A DNA stretch of 64,000 bases from Sphingomonas sp. BAUL-RG-20F-R05-02 (GCF_022662305.1 NZ_JAKNQH010000005.1:327650-391649); one strand, 5' to 3'. Counted from the stretch's first letter, positions 9,291 to 19,346 are shown. A program made the numbers and translations. Notes: generated by a model from the letters alone, not told the origin.

Positions 9291-9893
9291 TCAGCTATAG
9301 TTGAAGCTGATGCTGATCCGGTCCTGCTTGGCGGTGCCGGCGATCACCTCGTGGCGGAGCCAGCTTTCCCACAGCAGCACCGTGCCGGGCTCGGGCGTGA
9401 CGTGGGCGAAGGTGCGCATCGCCTCGGGCGCATCCTCGCGGCGGGTCGGCGCGGCCATCATGAAGGGCAGGCGCGGGTCCTCGAAGCGGATCGCGCCCGC
9501 GCCCGGCGGCACCGCGACATAGAGCGTGCCCGACACCACCGAATGCGGGTGGATATGCCCGGAATGCATGCCGCCGGGCTTGAGAACGTTGACCCACAGG
9601 CTGTCGAGCTTGAGCTTGCGCCCGCCGAGATCGAACGCGCACGCCTCCGCAAAGGCGGCGACATGCTTGTTCAGTTTCCTGACGAGATCGCCGAACGCCG
9701 GATCACGCTGCGGCAGGTCGTTGAGCGAGGCGTAGCTGGTGTAGCCGCGATAGTTATGCGCCTTCGACCAGCCGCGTCCGGCGCGATCTTCCGACGCGAA
9801 CATCAGGCAGGATTGCTCCAGTTCGTCGAGCAGCGCGGCATCGCCGAGCGCGCCGTCATAGACGGGCGTGGCGAACAGGCTCCGGATCGTCAT
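9291..9893 (-). CDS. Putative 2OG-Fe(II) oxygenase (TIGR02466-like)
   Basis: 200 residues. The HIHPHS motif, followed by YVAVPPGAG and RFEDPR, and a late RHEVI, fit the double-stranded beta-helix oxygenase family that uses iron and 2-oxoglutarate. The opening IRSLFATPVY is characteristic of the family often annotated TIGR02466. The physiological substrate is unknown. Its start overlaps the stop of pth by four bases (ATGA), so the two are translationally coupled. Confidence 0.85.
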   Translation of the reverse strand: MTIRSLFATPVYDGALGDAALLDELEQSCLMFASEDRAGRGWSKAHNYRGYTSYASLNDLPQRDPAFGDLVRKLNKHVAAFAEACAFDLGGRKLKLDSLWVNVLKPGGMHSGHIHPHSVVSGTLYVAVPPGAGAIRFEDPRLPFMMAAPTRREDAPEAMRTFAHVTPEPGTVLLWESWLRHEVIAGTAKQDRISISFNYS

Positions 9894-10465
9894 TTGCCAT
9901 CCCCCAGCCGCAACGCGACATCGTTCATGAAGCGTACGTCGTCACCCTTGGCCAGCCACGCCGCCTCCGCCGCGACCGCGCCGAGCATATCGGACAGCGG
10001 GTCCATCTCGGCCTTGGCATAGTTGCCGAGCACATAGGGCGACACCTTGTCCTTGTGCCCCGGATGACCGATGCCAAGCCGGATGCGGCGGAACGCGTTA
10101 CCAATATGCGCCTCGGTCGAGCGCAGGCCGTTATGCCCGGCGGTGCCGCCGCCAACTTTCACCTTCACCCGGAACGGCGCGATATCGAGTTCGTCGTGGA
10201 ACACGGTCACGTCACTCTCGGCAAGTTTGTAGAAGCGCATCGCCTCGCCGACGCTGCGGCCGCTTTCGTTCATGAAGGTGGCGGGTTTGAGCAGCAGGAT
10301 TTTTTCCGAGCCGACCCGGCCTTCCTGCGTCCAGCCCTGAAACGCCTTCTTCACGGCTGAAAAATTATAAAAATCCGCGATCGTGTCGATCGCCATGAAG
10401 CCGACATTGTGACGGTTGAGCGCATATTGGGCGCCGGGATTACCAAGACCGACCCAAATCTGCAC
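9890..10465 (-). CDS. pth: Peptidyl-tRNA hydrolase
   Basis: 191 residues from a GTG start at 10465. The frame stays open to an ATG at 10519, but that start lies inside the stem of the rplY terminator and would add an atypical N-terminus, while the GTG is preceded by GGAG nine bases away and gives the normal start (VQIWVGLGNPG). Pth recycles peptidyl-tRNAs released during translation. Motifs seen: GLGNPG with NRHNVGF (catalytic His), HDELD, and GGGTAGHNGLRS. It overlaps the next gene by ATGA. Confidence 0.95.
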   Translation of the reverse strand: MQIWVGLGNPGAQYALNRHNVGFMAIDTIADFYNFSAVKKAFQGWTQEGRVGSEKILLLKPATFMNESGRSVGEAMRFYKLAESDVTVFHDELDIAPFRVKVKVGGGTAGHNGLRSTEAHIGNAFRRIRLGIGHPGHKDKVSPYVLGNYAKAEMDPLSDMLGAVAAEAAWLAKGDDVRFMNDVALRLGDGK

Positions 10466-10482
10466 GTCACACTGCTCCAAAA

Positions 10483-10517
10483 ACGAAAAGGGCAGGGAGG
10501 CTCGCGCTTCCCTGCCC
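10483..10517 (-). terminator. Intrinsic terminator of rplY
   Basis: On the minus strand, a 9-bp stem of GGGCAGGGA/TCCCTGCCC (10490-10498 with 10509-10517) is followed by a T-rich run TTTTCGTTTTT. It sits between the rplY stop and the pth GTG. Confidence 0.8.
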
Positions 10518-10541
10518 AAATCATGCCCGATCGGGAAAGGC

Positions 10542-11192
10542 TTACGCCTCGCTCTCCGGGGCTGCGTCGGCGGCCTGCGCCTCCGCGACGGCGGCGTCGG
10601 CCGCGTCGTCGGCGACGGTCGGCACGGTCGGCGGGACGATCGTCGCGATGGTGAAGTCGCGGTCGGTGATCGCCGCGGTCACGCCCTGCGGCAGGTCTAC
10701 GTTCGAGATGTGGATCGAGTCGCCGATCTCGCGGCCAGCCAGCGAGATGGTGATGTCGTCCGGGATCGCCGCTGCGTCGCAGACCAGCTCGATCTCGTGC
10801 TTGACGATGTTGAGCACACCCTTGCCGGTCTTGATGCCGGGAGCCTCGTCCTCATCGGTGAACACGACCGGCACGCTGACGTGAACCGTGGTGTGTGCGC
10901 CGATGCGCAGGAAGTCGACGTGAACCGGACGCTCCGTGACCGCGTCGAACGCGACATCCTTGGGGAGCGTGCGGACGCTCTCGCCACCGGCGTCGATCAT
11001 GACCTGCGAGTTCATGAAGTGGCCCGTCATGAGGAGACGCATCAGCGCCTTTTCCTCGACGTGGATCGCCAGCGGCTCCTGGTTGTTACCATAGACGACG
11101 GCGGGTACGCGGCCTGCGCGACGTAGCGAACGGGAGGCTCCCTTGCCAACCTTATCGCGCGTCTCGGCTGCGAGCGTCAGTTGTTCGCTCAT
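10542..11192 (-). CDS. rplY: 50S ribosomal protein L25/general stress protein Ctc
   Basis: 216 residues, the long CTC form of L25 with two domains: an N-terminal 5S rRNA-binding domain (about 5-95, including [19 protein letters not shown]) and a C-terminal beta domain (about 100-185), then an Ala/Asp/Glu-rich tail. It binds 5S rRNA in the large subunit. It is followed by its own terminator and then by pth, the common rplY-pth-ychF neighbourhood. Confidence 0.96.
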   Translation of the reverse strand: MSEQLTLAAETRDKVGKGASRSLRRAGRVPAVVYGNNQEPLAIHVEEKALMRLLMTGHFMNSQVMIDAGGESVRTLPKDVAFDAVTERPVHVDFLRIGAHTTVHVSVPVVFTDEDEAPGIKTGKGVLNIVKHEIELVCDAAAIPDDITISLAGREIGDSIHISNVDLPQGVTAAITDRDFTIATIVPPTVPTVADDAADAAVAEAQAADAAPESEA

Positions 11193-11224
11193 TGCATGTC
11201 TCCGAAATACGTTTGGATCAAAGT

Positions 11225-11256
11225 CCGGTCAGGCCTCCAGGGATGACCCTGACCGG
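11225..11256. repeat. Inverted repeat in the rplY leader
   Basis: CCGGTCAGG (11225-11233) and CCTGACCGG (11248-11256) form a perfect 9-bp stem with a 14-base loop, 32 bases upstream of the rplY start. It may be a leader hairpin or an upstream terminator on either strand. There is no clear T-tract. Confidence 0.4.
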
Positions 11257-11363
11257 AAGCCGGCGCGCATAGCCGAAGCGAGCGAAAAGGGCAAGGTGCG
11301 ACGCTGCTCGAAATGATGCGCACCGCTTCCTACATCGTCGGCATAACACAAGAGGAGAGTGAG

Positions 11364-11525
11364 ATGTCCGACCACGTTGTCCAATGGAACAAGGAACTGC
11401 GACTGCTGCTCGACCAGATGCAGGCGCGCCCTTCCGCTGACTGGACGGCGGAACGCGAGCGGGTTCGGGTGTTGACCGGTTTGATCGCGGCGCGTCAGCC
11501 GGTCGCCGCCGGGGCGCAGGGCTGA
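11364..11525 (+). CDS. Small protein of unknown function
   Basis: 53 residues, starting at an ATG preceded by AGAGGAGAG, a strong ribosome-binding site. The peptide is soluble and mostly helical (HVVQWNKELRLLLDQMQ, then WTAERERVRVLTGLIAAR). I do not recognise a family. It is the first gene on the plus strand after the divergent rplY. Confidence 0.6.
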   Translation: MSDHVVQWNKELRLLLDQMQARPSADWTAERERVRVLTGLIAARQPVAAGAQG

Positions 11526-11601
11526 GTTTCGATCGCCAGCAACAGTTCGGCAATCCTTTGATCGTTGCGAGGTGCGGCGGCAGCCGCCAAAGCGCCCCGC
11601 A

Positions 11602-12261
11602 ATGATGTTCAAGCTTCTGTCGATCGCCGCTCTCGTAGCCGCTGCCGTTCCCGCCCACGCGCAATCGGTGCAGCCGTGGCCGGATCTTGTGGTGGTGAAA
11701 CCGCTGGGCGACGGCTGGGTCGGTTCCGGCGAGGTAGTCGGCCGCGCCGGCGGCGAAGAGCGCCAGTCGCAGTTCGAATCGCGGTTGCAGATCGGCCATA
11801 CGCTGGGTCGATCGCTAACCGCTTGGGCGGGGTGGGTGCATTTCGCCAATTTCGTGCCGGGCGCGCCGAACACTGCCGAGGATCAGGCGGTCGAACAGCT
11901 CAACTGGGCGATCGGTTCGGTCGGTAGCGTGCGGTTTGCCACGCGTAGCCGGCTCGAACAGCGCTTCCTGAGCAATCTGCCTGGTACGAACTGGCGGTTC
12001 CGCCAGCAATTGCGCGCGGTTTATGCAACCGGTGGCGTCAAGTCGGTCGGGCTGGTGTTATGGAGCGAGCCGTTCCTCGCGCTCAACCGGACGCCCGGGC
12101 AGCGCCATACGCTCGACCAGCTGCGCAGCTTCGCCGGTGTGACGGTGCCGGTGGCGCGCACGCTCGATTTCGAGGTCGGCTACCTCAACCAGCGGGTCTA
12201 CCGCGCCAACGATACGCTGGTGAATCACGCGATCCCGCTGGTGCTGACCTATCGGTTCTGA
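11602..12261 (+). CDS. DUF2490-family secreted/outer-membrane protein
   Basis: 219 residues. A signal peptide MMFKLLSIAALVAAAVPAHA is followed by a beta-rich body with WAGWVHFANF, RSRLEQRF, WRFRQQLRAVY and a C-terminal LVLTYRF ending in Phe, as in outer-membrane barrels. This pattern fits DUF2490, a family without assigned function. The start at 11602 was chosen because the upstream frame adds a basic, non-signal extension. It converges with the TraB/GumN gene, only 12 bases apart. Confidence 0.75.
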   Translation: MMFKLLSIAALVAAAVPAHAQSVQPWPDLVVVKPLGDGWVGSGEVVGRAGGEERQSQFESRLQIGHTLGRSLTAWAGWVHFANFVPGAPNTAEDQAVEQLNWAIGSVGSVRFATRSRLEQRFLSNLPGTNWRFRQQLRAVYATGGVKSVGLVLWSEPFLALNRTPGQRHTLDQLRSFAGVTVPVARTLDFEVGYLNQRVYRANDTLVNHAIPLVLTYRF

Positions 12262-12273
12262 CGGAGCCGCAGT

Positions 12274-13164
12274 TCAGTACCGGATCCGCGTCACCGTCAG
12301 GTGCTTCCTTGCCAGCAGCGTCTGCACGCTGTGATCGCCGGCAAGGTGCCCCGCGCCCACCGCGATGAACACCGTGCCGGGCTGCTCCATCCGCTTGGCG
12401 ATCCAGTCCGCCCATCGCGCGTTGCGATCCCATAGCAGGACTTGCCGGAGCGCGGGCTGCTTGCTGAGATCCTCGTTCATCATCCGCCCGAGGCCATCGG
12501 CATCGCCTTTACCCCAAAGATCGACCATCTTATTCATTTCCGACGGGAACTTTTCGATATCCTCGACTCCCGACATCAGGAATGAAACCTGTGCGGCCTG
12601 GGGCAGATCATGGAAATAGTTGAGCTGCTGGCCCAGCGTCTCCAGCCCGGTGACCGGCTTGCCGGCTGCCTTGGCGGCTGCATCAAGCTGTATCTCGACG
12701 CCGTCGTCGCGGCCGAAGCCGGTCTTCTGCATTTCGAGCTGGCCGATCGTCGCGCCTGCGAACCACGGTTCGAAGCGGTCGAAGGCATCCGGCTTCTGGC
12801 CGAGCTTGGCGAGGCCGGCGGCATACTCCGTGCGCTTGTCCGCCGGGATCTTCTCGGTCAGCGTCGGCCCGGTCGGAGAAAGTGCGAGCGGCAGCATCAC
12901 CTTCTGCGCTTCCTCGGGCGAGGGCATCGGGATTTCGAGGACAAGGCTGTCGCTCGCGTCGAACGCTTTCTTCACCGCCTCGTCGAACCAGCTCAGCCCC
13001 GGTTTCAGCGCGTGGATCGTGCCGAACAGGTAGATGGTGGTGTCCTTGTCCTTCACCACCCACAAGGCGGGATCGACATCCTTCGCCGCGACAGGCGCGG
13101 GCTGCGCGCAAGCCGGCGTCGCCAGGATGATCGTCGCCGCCAGCAAGGTCTTCAGAAAGCGCAT
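12274..13164 (-). CDS. TraB/GumN family lipoprotein-like protein
   Basis: 296 residues from the ATG at 13164, which gives the signal peptide FLKTLLAATIILATPAC; the cysteine in TPAC may be lipidated. The frame is open to 13188, but that start would precede the signal with a polar stretch. The two conserved motifs of the TraB/GumN/TIKI superfamily are visible: LFGTIHALK near the N-terminus and GAGHLAGDHSV near the C-terminus. Members are putative metal-dependent proteases; the bacterial function is not settled. Confidence 0.85.
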   Translation of the reverse strand: MRFLKTLLAATIILATPACAQPAPVAAKDVDPALWVVKDKDTTIYLFGTIHALKPGLSWFDEAVKKAFDASDSLVLEIPMPSPEEAQKVMLPLALSPTGPTLTEKIPADKRTEYAAGLAKLGQKPDAFDRFEPWFAGATIGQLEMQKTGFGRDDGVEIQLDAAAKAAGKPVTGLETLGQQLNYFHDLPQAAQVSFLMSGVEDIEKFPSEMNKMVDLWGKGDADGLGRMMNEDLSKQPALRQVLLWDRNARWADWIAKRMEQPGTVFIAVGAGHLAGDHSVQTLLARKHLTVTRIRY

Positions 13165-13315
13165 CGTGTGAGTCCCGCTCAAATCCATCTGTCGGGCCGA
13201 TGATAGAAAGCAGGCGTTTGCGCTACCTTAATCGTTCCCGGCTGGCCCAAGCGCGCTGTTGACCCTCGTAAAGCCATACGCCAAAGCCGGCCATCATCAC
13301 CGAGAGGGTATTTCC

Positions 13316-14251
13316 TTGGCCGCAAGCCACCCGTCTGCCGAGACGCCCACGCAAGCCGCTGCCGCGCCGCTGAGTTTCCAGCGCATGATCCTGACGCTCC
13401 ACGATTACTGGAGCGCGCACGGCTGCCTGATCCTGCAACCGTATGATATGGAAATGGGCGCGGGCACCTTTCACCCGGCGACGACGCTGCGCGCGCTCGG
13501 CCCCGATCCGTGGAACGCCGCCTTCGTCCAGCCATGCCGCCGCCCGACCGATGGCCGCTATGGCGAGAACCCCAACCGGCTCCAGCATTATTACCAGTAT
13601 CAGGTGATCCTGAAACCGAGCCCTTCGAACTTGCAGGAGCTGTATCTCGGCAGCCTCGCGGCGATTGGCATCGATTTCACGCGCCACGACATCCGCTTCG
13701 TCGAGGATGACTGGGAAAGCCCGACGCTCGGCGCGTGGGGGCTCGGCTGGGAAGTGTGGTGCGACGGCATGGAGGTGACGCAGTTCACCTACTTCCAGCA
13801 GATGGGCGGCTATGACTGCAAGCCGGTCGCCGGCGAGCTGACCTATGGGCTGGAGCGGCTCGCGCTGTACCTTCAGAACAAGGACAGCGTGTACGATCTC
13901 GCCTTCAACGACGCGGGCGTCAGCTACGGCGACGTGTTCCTCGAGAACGAGCGGGAGATGTCGAAGTGGAACTTCGAGATCGCCGATACCGAGCGGCTGT
14001 TCGACCTGTTCCGCAAGGCGACCGCCGAGTGCGAGAACTGCCTGGAGGCGAAGCTGCCGATCCCGGCCTATGAACAGGCGATCAAGGCAAGCCACGTCTT
14101 CAACCTGTTGCAGGCGCGCGGCGTGATCTCGGTGGCGGAACGGCAGGCGTATATGGGCCGGGTCCGCGATCTCGCGAAGGGCGCGTGCGCGGCGTACATG
14201 GAAAAGAACGCGGAAGGCTGGCAGGCGCGCTTCCCGGGGTGGACGGCGTGA
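13316..14251 (+). CDS. glyQ: Glycyl-tRNA synthetase alpha subunit
   Basis: 311 residues from a TTG at 13316 that has GAGAGG eight bases upstream. The open frame begins earlier at 13259, but that extension lacks family similarity. The catalytic class II core shows [26 protein letters not shown] (motif 2 region), [20 protein letters not shown] and GLGWEVW. With GlyS it forms the alpha2beta2 enzyme that charges tRNA-Gly. glyS follows after 54 bases. An ATG 69 bases further in (at Met24 of the protein) is a possible alternative start. Confidence 0.95.
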   Translation: MAASHPSAETPTQAAAAPLSFQRMILTLHDYWSAHGCLILQPYDMEMGAGTFHPATTLRALGPDPWNAAFVQPCRRPTDGRYGENPNRLQHYYQYQVILKPSPSNLQELYLGSLAAIGIDFTRHDIRFVEDDWESPTLGAWGLGWEVWCDGMEVTQFTYFQQMGGYDCKPVAGELTYGLERLALYLQNKDSVYDLAFNDAGVSYGDVFLENEREMSKWNFEIADTERLFDLFRKATAECENCLEAKLPIPAYEQAIKASHVFNLLQARGVISVAERQAYMGRVRDLAKGACAAYMEKNAEGWQARFPGWTA

Positions 14252-14305
14252 TGGCGGCGATGGTTCCGCCGTTTGCTGACGTGACGATTATCAAGGCGAT
14301 GCACC

Positions 14306-16504
14306 GTGGCTGATTTCCTCCTAGAACTCCGCTCGGAAGAGATCCCGGCGCGTATGCAGGACAAGGCGCGGGATGATCTCGCGCGGTTGTTCGCGGCGGA
14401 ACTGGCGAAGTCCGGGCTGCATACCGATGCGATCGTCACTTTCGCAACGCCGCGCCGGCTCGCGCTGATCGCGCGCGACCTGCCGGTGGCGACCGCCGCC
14501 GTCTCCGAGGTGACGAAGGGGCCGAAGACCAGCGCACCCCCGCAGGCGCTGGAAGGATTCCTGCGCAAGACCGGACTGACCCGCGAGCAGCTCGTCGAGC
14601 GTGACGGCGTGTTCTTCGCCGTCGTCGAACGCACCGGTCGCGCCACCGCCGAGGTGCTGGCCGAGGCGATCCCCGCCGTGATCCGCGCCTTCCCCTGGCC
14701 CAAGGCGATGCGCTGGGGTGCGGCGTCGCTTTCCACCGAGTCAATCCGCTGGGTGCGGCCGCTGCAAGGCATCGTGGCGCTGTTCGACGAAGACATCGTG
14801 CCATGCGAGATCGCCGGCGTCACGTCGGGCGCTCAGACGGTCGGCCATCGCTTCCACCATCCCGGCGTCATCACGATCGGCTCGGCAAGCGATTACGTCG
14901 AGAAGCTGCACGCCTGCCACGTCATCGTCGATCAGGACGAACGCCGCCAGATCATCGCGCTTGGCGCGACGATGGCGGCGCGTAAGGCCGGCCTCGAACT
15001 GGTCCGCGACGAGGGGCTGCTGACCGAGAACGCCGGGCTGACCGAATGGCCGGTGCCGTTGCTCGGCCGCTTCGACGAAACCTTCCTCGCCGTGCCGCCC
15101 GAGGTGATCCAGCTTACCGCGCGGGTGAACCAGAAATATTTTGTGTGCCGCGATATGTCCGGCAATTTGGCGAACGCGTTTGTCTGCACCGCCAATATCG
15201 ATGCGGTCGACGGCGGCGAGAAGATCGTCGAGGGCAACCAGAAGGTGCTCGCTGCGCGGTTGTCCGACGCAAAGTTCTTCTACGAGACCGACTTGAAGGT
15301 GCCGCTGGCGGATCAGGCGGCTAAGCTCGACCGCATCGTGTTTCACGAAAAGCTCGGTACGGTTGCCGACAAGGTGGAGCGCGTGGCGAAGCTGGCGGAA
15401 TGGCTGGCGAGCGAAGGCATCGTTCCGGGCTGCGACCCGGCGCTCGCGCGGCGCGCGGCGGAACTGTGCAAGGCCGATCTCGTCACCGGCATGGTCGGCG
15501 AGTTTCCCGAACTGCAGGGCCTGATGGGCGGCTATTACGCCGCCGCGCAGGGCGAGCCGCCGGCAGTAGCCGAGGCGATCCGCGATCATTACAAGCCGGT
15601 CGGGCAGGGCGATGACGTGCCGACTGCGCCGGTTACTGTGGCGGTGTCGCTGGCGGACAAGCTGGATACTCTACGTGGGTTTTTCTTGATCGAGGAACTG
15701 CCGACTGGATCGAAAGACCCGTTCGCGCTTCGGCGCGCGGCATTGGGGGTCATCCGTCTGATCGTCGCCAACGGCTTGCGCGGCAGCCTCGGTGTATGGC
15801 TGACTAAGGCGGTGGATTTGCATGTCGAGGCGTATCTGGCTGCGGCAAGTATATCCTCGCCAAGTACACCGATGTATCTTGATGTCTCCGGCGACGTGCA
15901 GCGGCTGATGGCGAACGGCGAAGAACTGATCCGCTTCCCGGTCGCGGCAAATGCACGAAGCTACGCGGGGTTGCGCGCGGCAGGACTACATCCCTCACCA
16001 CCGATCGAGTTCTTCGCCGACCGCCTCAAAGTCCAGCAACGCGAAGCCGGAGTCCGCCACGACCTGATCGACGCGGTGTTCGCGCTTGGTGGCGAGGACG
16101 ATCTCGTCCGCCTGCTCGCGCGTGTCCATGCGTTGCAGGCGTTCGTCGGCACTGAGGATGGCGCCAACCTGCTCGCCGGGTACAAGCGTGCGGCGAACAT
16201 CCTCAAGAAGGAGGGGTTCACCGGTTCCGATGCGGTGAGCGATTATACGCCCGAGGCGGCCGAGGCCGCGCTCATCGCCGCGCTCGACGCGGCCGAGCCA
16301 GCCGCCGACGATGCCGTCGCGCACGAGGATTTCGAGGCGGCAATGGCCGCGCTCGCCACGCTGCGTGCGCCGATCGACGCGTTTTTCGAAAGCGTGATCG
16401 TCAACGATCCCGATCCCGCCAAACGTACCGCACGGCTGGCGCTGCTCGCGCGGGTGCGTACGGCGGTGCACGGCGTGGCGGATTTCTCCCGGATCGAGGG
16501 CTGA
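14306..16504 (+). CDS. glyS: Glycyl-tRNA synthetase beta subunit
   Basis: 732 residues, somewhat longer than the roughly 690 of enteric GlyS. The N-terminus ADFLLELRSEEIPARMQ is diagnostic. The HD-like central domain and the C-terminal anticodon-binding domain (DALRP-type, about 610-730, with PIDAFFESVIVNDPD) are present. It provides tRNA binding for the GlyQS enzyme. Directly downstream of glyQ and presumably one operon. Confidence 0.96.
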   Translation: MADFLLELRSEEIPARMQDKARDDLARLFAAELAKSGLHTDAIVTFATPRRLALIARDLPVATAAVSEVTKGPKTSAPPQALEGFLRKTGLTREQLVERDGVFFAVVERTGRATAEVLAEAIPAVIRAFPWPKAMRWGAASLSTESIRWVRPLQGIVALFDEDIVPCEIAGVTSGAQTVGHRFHHPGVITIGSASDYVEKLHACHVIVDQDERRQIIALGATMAARKAGLELVRDEGLLTENAGLTEWPVPLLGRFDETFLAVPPEVIQLTARVNQKYFVCRDMSGNLANAFVCTANIDAVDGGEKIVEGNQKVLAARLSDAKFFYETDLKVPLADQAAKLDRIVFHEKLGTVADKVERVAKLAEWLASEGIVPGCDPALARRAAELCKADLVTGMVGEFPELQGLMGGYYAAAQGEPPAVAEAIRDHYKPVGQGDDVPTAPVTVAVSLADKLDTLRGFFLIEELPTGSKDPFALRRAALGVIRLIVANGLRGSLGVWLTKAVDLHVEAYLAAASISSPSTPMYLDVSGDVQRLMANGEELIRFPVAANARSYAGLRAAGLHPSPPIEFFADRLKVQQREAGVRHDLIDAVFALGGEDDLVRLLARVHALQAFVGTEDGANLLAGYKRAANILKKEGFTGSDAVSDYTPEAAEAALIAALDAAEPAADDAVAHEDFEAAMAALATLRAPIDAFFESVIVNDPDPAKRTARLALLARVRTAVHGVADFSRIEG

Positions 16505-16638
16505 TCGGCAGCCGGCGATTACTCCGACAAACCTCTCGGCGAGCGCAACCCACTGGCCGACCGCCGTCCCGCTCGCGGCTTGAACAAAGCCGTGTTGCGT
16601 TGCACAAACCGGAAAACAACATCCACGGAGAAGACGAC

Positions 16639-19341
16639 ATGGCGAGCACCTTGGCCGAAGCATCGACTGCGACCGACCAGCGCTATGTCTACCGCTTCGG
16701 TGGCGGTGTTTCGGATGGCGGCAAGGGGGATCGCAACCTGCTTGGCGGTAAAGGCGCGAACCTTGCCGAGATGGCGTCGATCGGCCTGCCGGTGCCGCCG
16801 GGCTTCACCATCTCGACCGAAATGTGCACCCGCTATTACGACGAGGGCGGCCAGTTCCCGCCGTCGCTGCGCGACGAGGTGGCCGCCGGCATCGCGCATA
16901 TCGAGGGCGTGACGGGCAAGATGTTCGGGGATGCTGGCGACCCGTTGCTGGTGTCGGTCCGCTCGGGCGCGCGGGCGTCGATGCCCGGCATGATGGATAC
17001 CGTGCTCAACCTCGGTCTCAATGACGCGACCGTCGAGGGGCTTGCCGCCACCTCCGGAGACGCGCGCTTCGCGTGGGACAGCTATCGTCGCTTCATCCAG
17101 ATGTATTCGGACGTGGTGCTTGAACTCGATCACGGTGGGTTCGAGGAAGCGCTGGAGATCGCCAAGGAGGACAACGGCTATTTCCTCGACACCGACCTGA
17201 CAACGCAAGATCTGCGCAAGCTGGTCGCCGAATATAAGGCGCTGGTCGAACAGCAATGGGGCAAGCCATTCCCGCAGGATGTGCATGACCAGTTATGGGG
17301 TGCGGTCGGCGCGGTGTTCGGATCGTGGCAGTCGGAGCGCGCCAAGGTCTATCGCCGGTTGAACGACATCCCCGCCGCCTGGGGCACCGCCGTCAACATC
17401 CAGGCGATGGTGTTCGGCAACATGGGCGAAACCTCGGCGACCGGCGTCGCCTTCACGCGTGATCCCGCCAAGGGTGACCGCGCCTATTACGGCGAATTCC
17501 TCATCAACGCGCAGGGCGAGGATGTTGTCGCCGGCATCCGCACCCCGCAATATCTGACCAAGGCCGCCAAGGATGCGGCCGGCGCCAAGCCCGCATCGAT
17601 GGAGGAGGCGATGCCGGAGACCTTCACCGAACTCGCCAAGGTGTTCGACCTGCTCGAAACGCATTACCGCGACATGCAGGACATCGAATTCACCGTGCAG
17701 CAGGGCAAGCTGTGGATGCTCCAGACCCGCTCGGGCAAGCGCACCGCCAAGGCCGCGCTGAAGATCGCGGTCGAGATGGCGGAGGAAGGCCTCATCACCC
17801 GCGAGGAAGCGATCGCGCGCGTCGAGCCGCAGGCGCTCGACCAGTTGCTCCACCCGACGCTTGACCCCAAGGCGACGCGCGACGTGCTGACCAAGGGGCT
17901 GCCCGCCTCGCCGGGCGCCGCCTCCGGCGCAGCGGTGTTCGACAGCGACACCGCCGAGAAGCGCGCGGCGGCGGGTGACAGCGTGATCCTAATCCGCGTC
18001 GAAACGTCGCCAGAGGACATCCACGGCATGCACGCCGCCAAAGGCATCCTCACCGCGCGCGGGGGCATGACCAGCCACGCGGCAGTGGTGGCGCGCGGCA
18101 TGGGGCGGCCATGCGTGTCGGGTGCCGGCTCGATCGCGATCGACGCCAAGGCGCGCGTGATGCGGATCGGCGGCCGCGAGATCGCGGAGGGCGAGATCGT
18201 CACGATCGACGGCACCACCGGCGAGGTGATGGCGGGCGCGGTGCCGACGGTGCAACCCGAACTGTCGGGCGATTTCGGCACGCTGATGGGGTGGGCAGAC
18301 GAAGTCCGCCGTCTCAAGGTGCGCGCCAACGCCGAGACGCCGCTCGACGCCAGGGTCGCGCGCGAATTCGGCGCGGAGGGCATCGGTCTCTGCCGTACCG
18401 AACATATGTTCTTCGATGCCGAGCGCATCACCAATGTCCGTCAGATGATCCTCGCCGAGAACGAGGCGGGCAGGCGATCGGCGCTGGAGAAGCTGCTGCC
18501 GGAACAGCGCAGCGACTTCGTGCAGTTGTTCGAGGTGATGGCGGGCCTGCCGGTAACGATCCGATTGCTCGATCCGCCGCTGCACGAGTTCCTGCCGCAT
18601 CAGGAGGCTGAGTTTGCCGAGGTGGCATCGGCCGCTGGCATCGACATCGACACGCTCAAGCGCCGCGCGGCCGAGTTGCACGAGTTCAACCCGATGCTTG
18701 GTCATCGCGGTTGCCGGCTCGGCGTGACCTATCCCGAGATCTACGAGATGCAGGCGCGCGCCATCTTCGAGGCGGCGATCGAGGTTGCCGAGAAGTCGGG
18801 GGCAGCGCCGATCCCCGAGGTAATGATCCCGCTGGTCGGTACGCGCCGCGAGCTGGAACTGATGAAGATCGTGGTCGACAAGGCCGCGCAGGCGGTCTTT
18901 GCCGACAAGGGCCGCACGATCGAGTATCTTGTCGGCACGATGATCGAACTGCCACGCGCCGCGCTGATGGCGGGCGAGATCGCGGAGGTCGGTGAGTTCT
19001 TCTCGTTTGGCACCAACGATCTGACCCAAACGACTCTTGGCGTGTCGCGGGACGACGCGGCCCGCTTCCTCAACACCTATGTCGAGCAAGGCATCTACGC
19101 CAAGGACCCGTTCGTCAGCCTTGATGTCGAAGGCGTCGGGCAATTGATCGAGCTGGCGGCCGAACGCGGTCGGGCGAGCCGACCCGGCATCAAACTTGGC
19201 ATATGCGGCGAGCATGGCGGCGACCCGGCATCGATCGCCTTCTGCGAGCGAACCGGGCTCGATTACGTCAGCGCCTCGCCATATCGCGTGCCGATCGCGC
19301 GGCTGGCGGCGGCGCAGGCGGCGCTTGCGGCTAAGGGGTGA
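16639..19341 (+). CDS. ppdK: Pyruvate, phosphate dikinase
   Basis: 900 residues from the ATG at 16639 (GGAG nine bases upstream); a TTG at 16600 is less likely. The enzyme interconverts pyruvate, ATP and Pi with phosphoenolpyruvate, AMP and PPi. The order is an N-terminal ATP-grasp domain (GGKGANLAEM; RSGARASMPGMMDT), the phospho-histidine domain with GGMTSHAAVVARG (His480), and the C-terminal PEP-binding TIM barrel with LGICGEHGGD (Cys856). It is 134 bases downstream of glyS, separate or weakly linked to that operon. Confidence 0.97.
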   Translation: MASTLAEASTATDQRYVYRFGGGVSDGGKGDRNLLGGKGANLAEMASIGLPVPPGFTISTEMCTRYYDEGGQFPPSLRDEVAAGIAHIEGVTGKMFGDAGDPLLVSVRSGARASMPGMMDTVLNLGLNDATVEGLAATSGDARFAWDSYRRFIQMYSDVVLELDHGGFEEALEIAKEDNGYFLDTDLTTQDLRKLVAEYKALVEQQWGKPFPQDVHDQLWGAVGAVFGSWQSERAKVYRRLNDIPAAWGTAVNIQAMVFGNMGETSATGVAFTRDPAKGDRAYYGEFLINAQGEDVVAGIRTPQYLTKAAKDAAGAKPASMEEAMPETFTELAKVFDLLETHYRDMQDIEFTVQQGKLWMLQTRSGKRTAKAALKIAVEMAEEGLITREEAIARVEPQALDQLLHPTLDPKATRDVLTKGLPASPGAASGAAVFDSDTAEKRAAAGDSVILIRVETSPEDIHGMHAAKGILTARGGMTSHAAVVARGMGRPCVSGAGSIAIDAKARVMRIGGREIAEGEIVTIDGTTGEVMAGAVPTVQPELSGDFGTLMGWADEVRRLKVRANAETPLDARVAREFGAEGIGLCRTEHMFFDAERITNVRQMILAENEAGRRSALEKLLPEQRSDFVQLFEVMAGLPVTIRLLDPPLHEFLPHQEAEFAEVASAAGIDIDTLKRRAAELHEFNPMLGHRGCRLGVTYPEIYEMQARAIFEAAIEVAEKSGAAPIPEVMIPLVGTRRELELMKIVVDKAAQAVFADKGRTIEYLVGTMIELPRAALMAGEIAEVGEFFSFGTNDLTQTTLGVSRDDAARFLNTYVEQGIYAKDPFVSLDVEGVGQLIELAAERGRASRPGIKLGICGEHGGDPASIAFCERTGLDYVSASPYRVPIARLAAAQAALAAKG

Positions 19342-19346
19342 GAGAC

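Noticed and set aside
17989..19215. 408-codon minus-strand frame inside ppdK
   Set aside because: Shadow of the PEP-binding domain, with composition typical of GC-rich antisense frames.
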